From the NCBI GenBank assembly GCA_965372745.1, contig CBDVDM010000027.1, forward strand, positions 1 through 23,840: a DNA stretch of 23,840 bases, in the 5' to 3' direction. Both the position numbers and the translations under genes were made by a program. A model generated the notes under the pieces. It made no database searches. It saw nothing but the letters and a program-made list of their open reading frames with translations, and was not told the origin of the DNA. This stretch comes from VRUG01 sp965372745 (lineage in GTDB: Bacteria; Planctomycetota; Phycisphaerae; Sedimentisphaerales; Anaerobacaceae). Positions 8,605 to 16,573 of the stretch are shown here, piece after piece. How positions within the stretch are numbered: the first letter of the stretch is position 1; each line of letters starts with the position of its first letter.

Positions 8605-9393
8605 TTATTGAGCGAAGTTTCCGTGGCTGTGAACTCGTCTTATTCGATGAAGTAAAAGATAGTTCTCGCCTTTGTATCTTGTTACAACACCTGCAACCTT
8701 AAAACGTAATTTTTCCAGCGCATACGCCTGCTTATGCTCGGCCAACTGCAGAAAATAACAGGGAAGAAGTTTTATCGAAATCCTTGGAACGTTTCTGCCA
8801 AGGCCATCCAGCACAAATGCGACATCGCCGTTGTCGTCCCAGGACAAAAATCCCGTCCTGTCAGCCAAAATCGAATCGGCCTTTATTTCCAGACCTTTTT
8901 TCAACTCCTCGGTGCGTATAATCTTTCTTGCCGAAAGCTTTTCGACAAGGTCGTCGGGTACACTCAATTCGTCATTAGGGTCATTGATTATTTCAGCTTT
9001 TTGCTTTTCACCCACCGGTGACGTTTGCGATTGCCTTACCTCGGTAAAGGGTAAAAAGTAAAAACTGAATATAAAGTTTTTACCATTATATGCAGCAATT
9101 TTCCCCCAAATCCGATAGGTGGATTCAGAGCCCTTTTTGAAACCAGAAGTCACTTTTTCCAGTGCCGAACTTGCCAGCAACTCAATTTCCGTGCCGGCCT
9201 CTATTGTCCCCTGGTCATCGCTGATGTCTGAATCGGTCTTAAAAAACCATTTTTCTCCATCACCGATTATCAGCTTTCCGTCGACACCTGAAAAGACAAA
9301 GCCTTCCCGCAAAACTTCTGAACGTTTCGGAGTTGAAGTTGCCAACCCTGCAAGAATAAAAACCAAACAAAATATTAGCGGTTTTTTCATCAT
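8605..9393 (-). CDS. Predicted secreted protein of unknown function with duplicated beta motif
   Basis: 262 residues, not assignable to a named family. An N-terminal signal peptide is clear: MMKK, a hydrophobic core (residues 5-18), then a small-residue stretch ATSTP where cleavage is likely. It lacks a lipobox. Two segments resemble each other: residues 93-116 (YRIWGKIAAYNGKNFIF...) and 231-254 (FKVAGVVTRYKGENYLLL...). Both follow an aromatic-basic-hydrophobic-x-G-x-(I/V)-x-x-Y-x-G-x-N-(F/Y) pattern suggestive of a repeated beta-hairpin or OB-like strand pair. The middle contains NDPNDELSVPDDLVEKL and DSILADRTGF. No catalytic motif is seen. It sits 8 bases after the LOG gene and 10 bases before hisD, so it is co-transcribed with metabolic genes despite its predicted extracytoplasmic location. 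I believe similar proteins occur in other Phycisphaerae but cannot verify that here. Confidence 0.8.
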   Translation of the reverse strand: MMKKPLIFCLVFILAGLATSTPKRSEVLREGFVFSGVDGKLIIGDGEKWFFKTDSDISDDQGTIEAGTEIELLASSALEKVTSGFKKGSESTYRIWGKIAAYNGKNFIFSFYFLPFTEVRQSQTSPVGEKQKAEIINDPNDELSVPDDLVEKLSARKIIRTEELKKGLEIKADSILADRTGFLSWDDNGDVAFVLDGLGRNVPRISIKLLPCYFLQLAEHKQAYALEKLRFKVAGVVTRYKGENYLLLHRIRRVHSHGNFAQ

Positions 9394-9401
9394 CTCTTAA
9401 C

Positions 9402-9932
9402 TTATTTCGACAAAATACTAAGTAAAAGGTCACTTGCTTGTTTTGGCCCTGCTGCAACTGTCACAAATCTGCTGCTTTTGGGATCATCTGTTGCTATTAA
9501 CTCGGCAAGCGGTTGCCAAAATCGTCCTAAAAGTATAATCGGTCTGTCCTGATTTAGAAAGCCTTTGTTTTTCAATTCCCACACCATCGCCAATTCCAGA
9601 AGCGTCCCTGTCCCTCCCGGCAAAACTACATAAGCATCACCCAACTCAATTAATTTTCGCAATCTTTGGTCGAGTGAGTCGGTGACAATTTCCCGGTTTA
9701 CATATTTATTGGCTCTGCCGGATTTAAAAGCTGAGCATGTAACGCCAATGGTTTCGCCGCCTGTTTCTGCGGCACCTTTGGCAACAGCCAGCATCGTCCC
9801 GCCGTATCCGCCATTGGCTATTGCAAAACCTGCCTTAGCCAGCAGTTTGCCAATCTCGAACGCAAGTGTAAAAACCTCATCGCCGCTTTGTGCTCTGCCT
9901 GTTCCAAAAATGGATATTATCTTTTTATCCAT
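9402..9932 (-). CDS. LOG-family protein (nucleoside 5'-monophosphate phosphoribohydrolase-like)
   Basis: A 176-residue Rossmann-fold protein of the LOG / 'lysine decarboxylase-like' family, whose characterised members cleave the N-glycosidic bond of cytokinin riboside or nucleoside 5'-monophosphates. The hallmark PGGxGTxxE is present as PGGTGTLLE at residues 105-113. Upstream features are the SIFGTGRA start, the NGGYGG loop (40-45) and an arginine-containing segment before the active site (DQRLRKLIE). Its short length and sequence style fit the TIGR00725-like subgroup, whose substrate is not established. Its ATG overlaps the aconitase stop by 8 bases (ATGGATAA), so translation is coupled. The old label 'lysine decarboxylase' is misleading for this family. 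Confidence 0.87.
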   Translation of the reverse strand: MDKKIISIFGTGRAQSGDEVFTLAFEIGKLLAKAGFAIANGGYGGTMLAVAKGAAETGGETIGVTCSAFKSGRANKYVNREIVTDSLDQRLRKLIELGDAYVVLPGGTGTLLELAMVWELKNKGFLNQDRPIILLGRFWQPLAELIATDDPKSSRFVTVAAGPKQASDLLLSILSK

Positions 9933-11898
9933 TGGCTTTTTTGCGTGTGTAATTTAAAAGTCCTGCTGACAGCAAAATCTCCCTGTCCCGCCTGGAAAGT
10001 ACGAGCTTGCCGACAAACTCAAAACCCGATGTCTTGTCAATAACAGTAACCTCGTCGCTGCTTTTCACAGCTTCAGTTAGTTTGTCGATTCGCAGATTGT
10101 CACCCTGACAAATCCTGTCATAGTCAGCCGAATTTGCAAACTCAATCGGTACGATGCAGAAGTTAATCAGATTCGCCTTGTGTATTCGCTCTATGCCTTT
10201 GGCAATCACTGCACGAACACCAAGATACATTGGACAAAGTGCTGCGTGCTCACGCGATGAACCCTGGCCGTAACTCTGGCCGGCAATGATAATACCTGCA
10301 ACAGCTTTTTGTTTTAAATCAAGACCGCGCTGTGCAAATGTCGGTTTATCCTGCTCATTGAAACAGTTGAAAACAACTTTCGAGTATTCAGGAACATTGG
10401 AACGCAGTTTCAAAAAAGCACCTGCCGGCATAATATGGTCAGTCGTAATCTTATCGCCGCATTTTAACAGTACCTTGCCCTCTAAATTATCTGCCAACGG
10501 CGGAGGAGCCTCGGGTACAACAATTGTGGCCGCTCGAAGCACCTTTATTTTTTGTGCCTGCTTTTCGCTGAGTGGTGTCTCTATCATACCATCGTCAATC
10601 GCAAATTCTTCCGGCAGCTTTATTTTGGGATATTCAATACCGAACAATTTCGGCAACTCGCGGGGGTCAGTTATTTTCCCGGTCAGCGCCGAGGCAATAG
10701 CTGTCTCAGGACTGACAAGATATATCTGGTCGGCTTTTGTGCCGCTCCGGCCTGCAAAATTCCTGTTAAATGTGCGCAGGCTGACAACACCATCGGCAGG
10801 CGAAAAACCCTGCCCTATACAAGGCCCGCAACCGGATTCCAAAATCCGCACACCTGCTGAAATTATATTCGACAGCTCCTTGTTTTCTGCTAACATATTC
10901 AAAACTTCCCTGCTGCCCGGGGCTATTCCAAATTCAACCATGTTGTCTATCTGCCTGCCCTTTAAAACCTCAGCCACCATCATCAAATCGGCGTAGCTTG
11001 AATTCGTGCAACTGCCAATTAAAACCTGACCTGTTTCAATCCCTGCAATTTCTCTCACTGTTTTCACATTGTCCGGCGACGAAGGACATCCCGCCATAGG
11101 CTCAAGCTCGAAAAGATTTATTTCAATCACACGGTCATATTCGGCATCGCTATCAGCAGCCAACGGTTTATAGTCAGCCTCACGCTTTTGAGCCTTTAAA
11201 AATATTCTTGTTCGCTCATCGCTGGCAAAAATGCTTGTTGTAACACCCAACTCTGCACCCATATTGGTTATAGTCGCCCGTTGAGTAACAGAAAGAGTTT
11301 CAACGCCCTGACCAAAGTACTCGACGAGACAACCGACATTTCCTTTTGTCGTCAGGATACTAAGTAATTTGAGAATAACGTCTTTGGCAGCTACCCAGTC
11401 GTTTAATTTGCCGGTAAGCTTTACACCGATGACCTTCGGGCATGTAAGATAAAAACCCCCACCTGCCATCGCTACTGCTACATCCATTCCGCCTGCACCG
11501 ATTGCGAGCATACCGATACCACCGCCGGTTGGGGTGTGTGAATCACTTCCCAGCAACGTCGCACCGGGTCTGCCAAATCTTTCAAGGTGAACCTGATGAC
11601 AGATGCCGTTTCCCGCCCGCGAATGGTATACACCTGATTTGGCTGCTGCTGTTTGCAGGTACAGATGGTCATTGTGGTTTTCCGGGCCGAACTGACTCAT
11701 ATTATGGTCAATGTAGCTGACAGAAACGTCTGTCTTGACGCGTCCTGCCCCCATCGACTCATAAAGCAAAAAAGCTGTCGTTCCCGTAGCGTCCTGGGTA
11801 AGCGTCTGGTCTATGCGGATACCAATCTGCTCGCCAGCGATTAACTTACCTTCCACAAGATGGCTGGAAAGTATCTTGTAAGCGAGTGTCTGCGCCAA
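9925..11898 (-). CDS. Aconitate hydratase, Aquifex type
   Basis: [4Fe-4S] hydro-lyase interconverting citrate and isocitrate. The three cluster cysteines are visible: Cys297 (GSCTNS) and Cys357/Cys360 (SGCGPCIGQG), counted from the start chosen here. DSHTPTGGGIGMLAIGAGG is the substrate-domain signature. The C-terminal swivel domain is fused, with DKITTDHIMPAGAFLK and GQGSSREHAA. The 657-residue length with a fused swivel matches the Aquifex-type aconitases (about 640-660 residues), shorter than AcnA or AcnB. I prefer the TTG at 11898, because AAGGAG (11911-11906) lies 7 bases upstream. The TTG two codons earlier would leave only one base of spacing. A 3-isopropylmalate dehydratase is less likely given the fusion. 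It is the first gene of the leftward operon ending in hisD. Confidence 0.93.
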   Translation of the reverse strand: MAQTLAYKILSSHLVEGKLIAGEQIGIRIDQTLTQDATGTTAFLLYESMGAGRVKTDVSVSYIDHNMSQFGPENHNDHLYLQTAAAKSGVYHSRAGNGICHQVHLERFGRPGATLLGSDSHTPTGGGIGMLAIGAGGMDVAVAMAGGGFYLTCPKVIGVKLTGKLNDWVAAKDVILKLLSILTTKGNVGCLVEYFGQGVETLSVTQRATITNMGAELGVTTSIFASDERTRIFLKAQKREADYKPLAADSDAEYDRVIEINLFELEPMAGCPSSPDNVKTVREIAGIETGQVLIGSCTNSSYADLMMVAEVLKGRQIDNMVEFGIAPGSREVLNMLAENKELSNIISAGVRILESGCGPCIGQGFSPADGVVSLRTFNRNFAGRSGTKADQIYLVSPETAIASALTGKITDPRELPKLFGIEYPKIKLPEEFAIDDGMIETPLSEKQAQKIKVLRAATIVVPEAPPPLADNLEGKVLLKCGDKITTDHIMPAGAFLKLRSNVPEYSKVVFNCFNEQDKPTFAQRGLDLKQKAVAGIIIAGQSYGQGSSREHAALCPMYLGVRAVIAKGIERIHKANLINFCIVPIEFANSADYDRICQGDNLRIDKLTEAVKSSDEVTVIDKTSGFEFVGKLVLSRRDREILLSAGLLNYTRKKANG

Positions 11899-12030
11899 TC
11901 TCAAACTCCTTGAAAGTAAAAAGCAGGTCTAACATAGTATACACAAAAAAGTGAAAACCAAGAATATTTAATAGTAGAAAATATAACGGATTGGGCGAAT
12001 AATTTTAAGAACAAACTCGGTGATTATGTA

Positions 12031-12071
12031 ACAAAAAAAGCGGTCTTATGCCAATTCACACAAGACCGCTT
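12031..12071 (-). terminator. Rho-independent terminator of the pseudopilin gene
   Basis: AAGCGGTCTT (12038-12047) and AAGACCGCTT (12062-12071) form a perfect 10-bp stem with a 14-base loop. Read leftward, the stem is followed by a run of seven T residues (12037-12031 less one C). It begins about 34 bases after the pseudopilin stop codon and insulates the aconitase operon downstream. Confidence 0.88.
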
Positions 12072-12104
12072 GATAAAACCAGATTAAAAATTTAAACCGC
12101 CGGT

Positions 12105-12998
12105 TTACAGCTTCTTATCATTTAACAACAGTGAATCCTCATCGTCCATAGGCACGCTGGTCGTCGGCGCATCCTGATCCGGTATAAGACCTACCTCATG
12201 GATATCGGGATCATCAACAGGGTCTATCTCATCGGCGCTCCAGGATGTATAAATGTTATCTTCCTCGACACCAGCTGTAGGCCTTGTTGCAAAACTGACA
12301 TTACCGCCAACATATAATACATTTTGCCCGCCCTCCGCGTGAGAAAACGAATTTTGCTTTCTGATTTCGGCATCTGTAAGTGTTGCAAGTTCATCCGGCT
12401 TTTGCATGTACGGATTACGGTCCGCCAAAACTGCCATATTGGGATTGCTGTCTATATTCGCCGGATAACTGGGTGTATCCTCACCACTCGGATACGGCAT
12501 CTGATAGGCATAGCTGCAATGATTCACAGCGTTTCTTTCTGGAGTAGGGTTAAACGGGTGACCAAAATCCCAGGCCTCGGTAAGCTCGGTCGGTTTATAT
12601 GCTGGATTAAAATTACTAAAGATATCCAGCTCAATAACCGTGGCACCATCACCTTTACAGATAAACTGGTCCGGTGTCGTATATTCACCTCTTACCAGCA
12701 GGTACAAACACGACGAAATACTCGCCCCTGCCGGGGTTCCGCTCTCGGGCTGCCTCCACTCATCCCATTCTACTTCCGGATCAGCTGCCCAGTTATATCC
12801 TACCGGATAACTTTCGTCTTCATCATCGGTGGCATAAACCCCCATTGCGGTGCCTATACTCCTGCAGTTTGAGGCACAAACTACTCGCTGGGCAAGCGAT
12901 CTTACCTTCGCCAGTGCGGGCATCAATATGCCCATCAGCATCGCTATGATCGCAATCACGACCAAAAGCTCAATCAATGTAAAACCTTTTTTCTTCAT
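12105..12998 (-). CDS. Type II secretion / type IV pilin-like pseudopilin with prepilin leader
   Basis: A 297-residue protein with a canonical prepilin leader, MKKKGFTLIELLVVIAIIAM. Processing is expected between Gly5 and Phe6, with the conserved Glu at mature position 5 and a hydrophobic helix to about residue 28. The helix continues into the amphipathic ALAKVRSLAQRVVCASN segment. The large globular domain is acidic, and near the end NVLYVGGNVSFA resembles the H-X9-DG-type tail of planctomycete pseudopilins (DUF1559-like). The ATG at 12998 is preferred to the one at 13004: AGGAG (13011-13007) lies 8 bases upstream of it but only 2 bases from the other. The gene stands alone with its own terminator. 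Planctomycetes encode many such lone pseudopilins, and their functions are mostly unknown. Confidence 0.9.
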   Translation of the reverse strand: MKKKGFTLIELLVVIAIIAMLMGILMPALAKVRSLAQRVVCASNCRSIGTAMGVYATDDEDESYPVGYNWAADPEVEWDEWRQPESGTPAGASISSCLYLLVRGEYTTPDQFICKGDGATVIELDIFSNFNPAYKPTELTEAWDFGHPFNPTPERNAVNHCSYAYQMPYPSGEDTPSYPANIDSNPNMAVLADRNPYMQKPDELATLTDAEIRKQNSFSHAEGGQNVLYVGGNVSFATRPTAGVEEDNIYTSWSADEIDPVDDPDIHEVGLIPDQDAPTTSVPMDDEDSLLLNDKKL

Positions 12999-13452
12999 TT
13001 TCATTTCTCCTTTACTTGTCGAGATTATCGCGGCACGGTTGTTTTCAAGCCCAACTTATTTGTTTAAAATATAAATAACGGTTTTTCCGCGAATCTCCTG
13101 AATTTACATTTCCTGCTAAAAACAACCGGTTAAAATTCTCTGGTTCACATTTTGCAAACACGTTAACTTGTTTTCCAATCATTCGGTGCTGCTGTAGTTA
13201 ATCAGCGATAAACTACCGCACAAAAAAACTGCGATTCCGGGCAGGTGGGTTTATGGTATGAACAAAAGACTAAATATAATGGCAATTTAAACTATAATAA
13301 TAACACTTATTAAACCCGTCTGCTTTTGTTTTAATAATAGCACAGACAGACACAGCTGTCAAATAAATTTCGTCAAATTCATACGTATACTTGAAAATTT
13401 CGCTAATTTGCCATAGCATTCAATTTCTCTGAAAATAACAGGAAAAGCAGAC
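12999..13452. other. Intergenic region between divergent pseudopilin and UDPGP-type genes
   Basis: About 450 AT-rich bases with no credible coding frame. It holds the AGGAG site of the pseudopilin (13007-13011) and the predicted rightward promoter at 13391-13419. A run of CAGA-like repeats with GACAG (13345-13349) and CTGTC (13356-13360) as a short inverted repeat is also present. I could not identify a convincing leftward promoter for the pseudopilin. Confidence 0.6.
13391..13419 (+). promoter_or_regulatory. Predicted promoter of the UDPGP-type gene
   Basis: TTGAAA (13391-13396), a 17-base spacer, and TAGCAT (13414-13419). Transcription would begin near 13426, leaving a leader of about 27 bases that contains the AGGAAAA ribosome binding site before the ATG at 13453. 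Confidence 0.45.
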
Positions 13453-14880
13453 ATGAAAGAGAAAAGCAACCTGGAAAACATTAAAAAACAGCTGAAAAAA
13501 CACGGCCAGGGTCATCTTTTGGCGTTTTTGGAGCAATTAGGCATTAACCAGCAGCAAAAACTCCTTGACCAAATTGAACAACTGGATCTGGCCAAAATCG
13601 ATGGTTGGGTTACCAATTATGTAAAAAAAAACAATTTTTCGGCTGTGCCTGAAAAACTTGAACCGGCCCCTTCCTACAGCCATACTGTATCTACTCCTCA
13701 ATTGCAGGAAAAATACGACAAGGCAGGAGATTTGGGCAAACAGATAATATCTGAAGGTAAGGTGGCAGCCTTTGTCGTTGCCGGAGGCCAAGGAACACGT
13801 TTAGGGTTCGACGGGCCAAAGGGAAATTTCCCAATCAGTCCGATTAAAAACAAAACTTTATTTCAGCTTTTTGCCGAACATATTCTCTCTGCCTCAGAAA
13901 AATATAACACTAACTGTCCATGGTACATCATGACAAGCTCTTTAAACCATGAGCAAACAAAGGAAATATTCCGCTCCAATCATTATTATGGTCTGGATGA
14001 AAAAGATGTTTTTATCTTTCAACAGGGTACTTTGCCGAACTTCAGATTTGACGGCAAAATCCTGTTAGCTGAAAAGGACACTATTGCCTGCTCGCCGGAC
14101 GGACATGGCGGCAGTTTAAAAGCCCTTTATGAATCAGGGGCTGTTGATGACATGAAAAAACGAGGCGTGGAGTTCATCAGTTACTTCCAGGTTGACAATC
14201 CGCTGATAAATATTTTTGACACGTTATTTATTGGCCTCCACGTTCTTGACGAAGCTGAAATGTCCTCTAAGGCCATCATCAAAACCGGGCCTATGGAAAA
14301 AGTCGGCAATTTCTGCCTGACCGACGGAAAAATTGCTGTAATTGAATACAGCGACTTGCCGGATGAGCAGGCACAAAGGAAAAATCCCGATGGCTCATTG
14401 GTTTTCGGGCTTGGCAGTATAGCTGTTCACGTCATAAACCGAAGTTTTGTCGAAAAACTCAACGTAAAAGGATTCTCCCTGCCTCTACACCGGGCCGTTA
14501 AGAAAATTCCATACCTTGATGCCGATGGTAATCGGATTGAACCTGATGAGCCAAACGGTATAAAACTCGAAAGTTTCGTCTTCGACGCTCTGCCTCTTGC
14601 ATCAAAATCCGTCATTCTACAGACCATCAGAAACGAAGAATTTGCACCAGCCAAAAACGCTACAGGTCCTGACAGCACCGAAACCACCAGACAGATGTTA
14701 ATCGAACGAACTGCAAACTGGCTCGAAGCTGCCGGTATAGCCGTCCCACAAAAAGCTGACGGCTCGCCTGACTGTACCATCGAAATCGCACCGAGCTTTG
14801 CTCTGGAAAAAGATAATGTTAAATCAAAGGCATGTCAAATCGGCAAAATTAAACCCGGCGACGAAGTCTATCTGGCTTAG
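13453..14880 (+). CDS. UDPGP type 1 family nucleotidyltransferase (eukaryote-like UDP-N-acetylhexosamine pyrophosphorylase)
   Basis: A 475-residue nucleotidyltransferase that would make a UDP-sugar from UTP and a sugar 1-phosphate. The nucleotide-binding loop VVAGGQGTRLGFDGPKG spans residues 108-124, with the PKG lysine that contacts phosphate. The segment near 240-260 (YFQVDNPLINIFD) carries the metal-binding Asp and the uridine/sugar site. These features match the eukaryotic UAP/AGX type better than bacterial GlmU or GalU, because the helical N-terminal region (residues 1-100) precedes the loop. Substrate choice among GlcNAc-1-P, GalNAc-1-P and Glc-1-P cannot be read from the sequence. It appears monocistronic, and its stop is 6 bases from that of queA, which runs toward it. 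Confidence 0.88.
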   Translation: MKEKSNLENIKKQLKKHGQGHLLAFLEQLGINQQQKLLDQIEQLDLAKIDGWVTNYVKKNNFSAVPEKLEPAPSYSHTVSTPQLQEKYDKAGDLGKQIISEGKVAAFVVAGGQGTRLGFDGPKGNFPISPIKNKTLFQLFAEHILSASEKYNTNCPWYIMTSSLNHEQTKEIFRSNHYYGLDEKDVFIFQQGTLPNFRFDGKILLAEKDTIACSPDGHGGSLKALYESGAVDDMKKRGVEFISYFQVDNPLINIFDTLFIGLHVLDEAEMSSKAIIKTGPMEKVGNFCLTDGKIAVIEYSDLPDEQAQRKNPDGSLVFGLGSIAVHVINRSFVEKLNVKGFSLPLHRAVKKIPYLDADGNRIEPDEPNGIKLESFVFDALPLASKSVILQTIRNEEFAPAKNATGPDSTETTRQMLIERTANWLEAAGIAVPQKADGSPDCTIEIAPSFALEKDNVKSKACQIGKIKPGDEVYLA

Positions 14881-14886
14881 AGCACT

Positions 14887-15942
14887 TTAAATAATTAGCA
14901 TTGCATCACCATAAGAATAAAACCGATATCGCTGTTCAATTGCATGGCTGTATGTCTTCAGAATATTTTCCAGTCCGGCAAAAGCTGCTACAAGTGCAAG
15001 CAGCGTCGATTTAGGCAAATGAAAATTTGTTACAATTGCATCAACAATTTTAAACTTAAAACCCGGCTGGATAAATAAATCTGTCACCCCATGAATGCTT
15101 TCTACTCTTAAACCTTTAGCTGCCGTCTCCAACGTCCGCACGCTTGTTGTACCGACCGCGATTATTCGCCCACCTTTGTCCTTTGCCGAATTAATTATCC
15201 GGACATTTTTATCATCGATACTAAACCTTTCCTTATGAATCCTGTGGTCCTCGAGATTTTCTGCCGTCACCGGCTTAAATGTTCCCGCCCCAACATGCAG
15301 CGTAACATACGCAAAATTTATATCTCGGTTTTTCAATTGCTCAATTAATTCTTTAGTGAAATGCAACCCTGCCGTTGGAGCTGCCACCGCTCCGGTTTTT
15401 TGAGCATACACCGTCTGATAACGCTCTCTGTCAATTTCGACCTGACTTAGATTTTCAGTTCGTTCTCGCCTGATATATGGCGGCAGAGGAGCAAAACCTA
15501 TCTGCTCTAAAACTGCTTCTGCGGCCAACTCCGATTGCACTTTCAAAATACATGTACCAGCCGGTGTCTTTTCCACTAATCTGGCAGTGCAAAAACTGTT
15601 CTTTGTTTTGCCATCGAGGAAAATCGTTTCGCCAATTTTTACTTTGCGCACACCTTTCAGCATAACTTCCCATACGCCCAGCTCTCTTTCACTGAGAAAT
15701 ATACCCTCAAGCCTGCCGGAGGTCTTTCTGTGGCACCAGAAACGGGCTGGCAGAACCTTCGTATCATTTAAAACAAGACAGTCCCCGGGACGCAAAAATT
15801 TCCCGATTTCGCTGAACTTCGTGTCGACAATCTCACTGCTGCAGCGCTTAAAAACCAGAAGTTGTGAGTTACTGCGCACCTCAGACGGCTGCTGGGCAAT
15901 CAGTTCCACGGGCAATTTGTAATCAAGCTTATCAGTTTTCAT
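14887..15942 (-). CDS. queA: S-adenosylmethionine:tRNA ribosyltransferase-isomerase
   Basis: Transfers and isomerises the ribosyl moiety of SAM onto preQ1-modified tRNA to form epoxyqueuosine at the wobble position of tRNAs with GUN anticodons. Family signatures run along the 351 residues: LPVELIAQQP, LVLNDTKVLPAR, AAPTAGLHFT, LHVGAGTFKPV and NFHLPKSTLLALVAAFAG. I place the start at the ATG at 15942, giving MKTDKLDYKLP. An in-frame TTG two codons upstream is possible, but neither start has a strong Shine-Dalgarno sequence. The gene is not next to other queuosine genes in this window. Its 3' end faces the UDPGP-type gene with a 6-base gap. Confidence 0.97.
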   Translation of the reverse strand: MKTDKLDYKLPVELIAQQPSEVRSNSQLLVFKRCSSEIVDTKFSEIGKFLRPGDCLVLNDTKVLPARFWCHRKTSGRLEGIFLSERELGVWEVMLKGVRKVKIGETIFLDGKTKNSFCTARLVEKTPAGTCILKVQSELAAEAVLEQIGFAPLPPYIRRERTENLSQVEIDRERYQTVYAQKTGAVAAPTAGLHFTKELIEQLKNRDINFAYVTLHVGAGTFKPVTAENLEDHRIHKERFSIDDKNVRIINSAKDKGGRIIAVGTTSVRTLETAAKGLRVESIHGVTDLFIQPGFKFKIVDAIVTNFHLPKSTLLALVAAFAGLENILKTYSHAIEQRYRFYSYGDAMLII

Positions 15943-16115
15943 AGCCAAACATTATCAGACTATCATGAAAATAACAAAAAAAAATTAGCCCAATAATAAA
16001 CCAATTTTAACACTTATCAACCAGCTTCAACTTTACTCGAAAAGTCTCCTGCCTTCAAAGTCGATATCATAAGCATCGTTGAATCTAAGGAAACTTTTTT
16101 CAATAAGGCACGATA

Positions 16116-16313
16116 ATGACTGCGAAAGAATATTTTGAAGAAACGGCAACATCAATTGCGGTTTTAAACAGGCCTGAACTCAACAGAAGAATCAAAAATT
16201 TCAGAGGCAGGTTCAAGCTGGATTTTAATGAAGATTACCTTAACGGCCTCAGTGTCGACAGGCTAAGGCATATTCTTCTGGCTGCTATGATAAATGCCAA
16301 GCCGTATAATTAA
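16116..16313 (+). CDS. Small hypothetical protein
   Basis: A 65-residue protein of unknown function, charged and predicted to be mostly helical, with no signal peptide or membrane segment. It contains a basic RRIKNFRGRFKLDF segment (residues 24-37) followed by LSVDRLRHILLAAM, which looks like a compact two- or three-helix unit. An ATG preceded by AAGG 8 bases upstream, normal codon use and sensible amino acid composition favour a real gene. It stands alone, divergent from queA and upstream of the 589-bp gap before purB. A nucleic-acid-binding role is conceivable from the basic patch but is not established. Confidence 0.6.
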   Translation: MTAKEYFEETATSIAVLNRPELNRRIKNFRGRFKLDFNEDYLNGLSVDRLRHILLAAMINAKPYN

Positions 16314-16432
16314 AACCGCCTCTTGAACAAGCCGATTCTTGTCCGGCCAGTGAAAATGATTCTCCGTCTATTTTTCTATTCCCTCTTACAAAAAACATGC
16401 TAACAGAAAATAAAGTGATAAAATCAGCGCAT

Positions 16433-16466
16433 AAAAAAGGGCCAAAGTTTATTGACTTCAGCCCTT
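16433..16466 (-). terminator. Rho-independent terminator of an unannotated leftward transcript
   Basis: Read leftward, AAGGGC (16466-16461) pairs with GCCCTT (16442-16437). A 2x2 internal loop and an inner AAGT/ACTT stem close a 6-base CAATAA loop, and a TTTTTT run follows (16438-16433, partly overlapping the stem end). No annotated leftward gene ends here. The nearest leftward genes are far away on the other side of purB-pyrE, so the terminator must serve something inside the gap. Confidence 0.7.
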
Positions 16467-16568
16467 ACGAGACAGCTTTGTAATTTAGTTATATACTACA
16501 CAGGTATTAAGTATCCCACTGCCTCAACGAAACCAAAACATTATAAGAAGAAAAGACCGCAACTTCTA
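16433..16568 (-). ncRNA. Candidate small RNA (or very small peptide gene) between the 65-residue ORF and purB
   Basis: A leftward promoter (TATAAT at 16579-16574, TTGCAA at 16601-16596) and a terminator (16466-16433) bracket about 135 bases. A transcript starting near 16568 would have a 5' hairpin, AGAAG (16566-16562) with CTTCT (16550-16546). It would also have a 7-bp stem, GAGGCAG (16525-16519) with CTGTCTC (16475-16469), including one G-T pair and enclosing an AU-rich loop. The terminator hairpin follows. No known RNA family (6S, SRP, tmRNA, RNase P) was recognised. Alternatively, a 22-codon frame (16575-16507, MILEVAVFSSYNVLVSLRQW plus two residues) has AGAGG 7 bases before its ATG. Its ATG overlaps the -10 box, so only one of the two readings can be right for this promoter. 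Confidence 0.4.
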
Positions 16569-16573
16569 ATATC

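Noticed and set aside
11899..11904. Aconitase start at the TTG at 11904
   Set aside because: Only one base separates it from AAGGAG. The TTG at 11898 has 7-base spacing.
11936..11964. Possible aconitase promoter with TATACT at 11941-11936
   Set aside because: The -10 is good, but the matching -35 position (TTCTTG) is poor and there is no extended -10, so I did not list it.
12093..12107. Near-palindrome TAAACCG-C-CGGTTTA over the pseudopilin stop codon
   Set aside because: The loop is a single base, so it cannot form a normal hairpin, and the true terminator lies a little further on at 12071-12031.
13318..13360. CAGA-rich repeats with short inverted arms upstream of the UDPGP-type gene
   Set aside because: The arms are only 5 bases and there is no T-run; too weak to call an operator or terminator.
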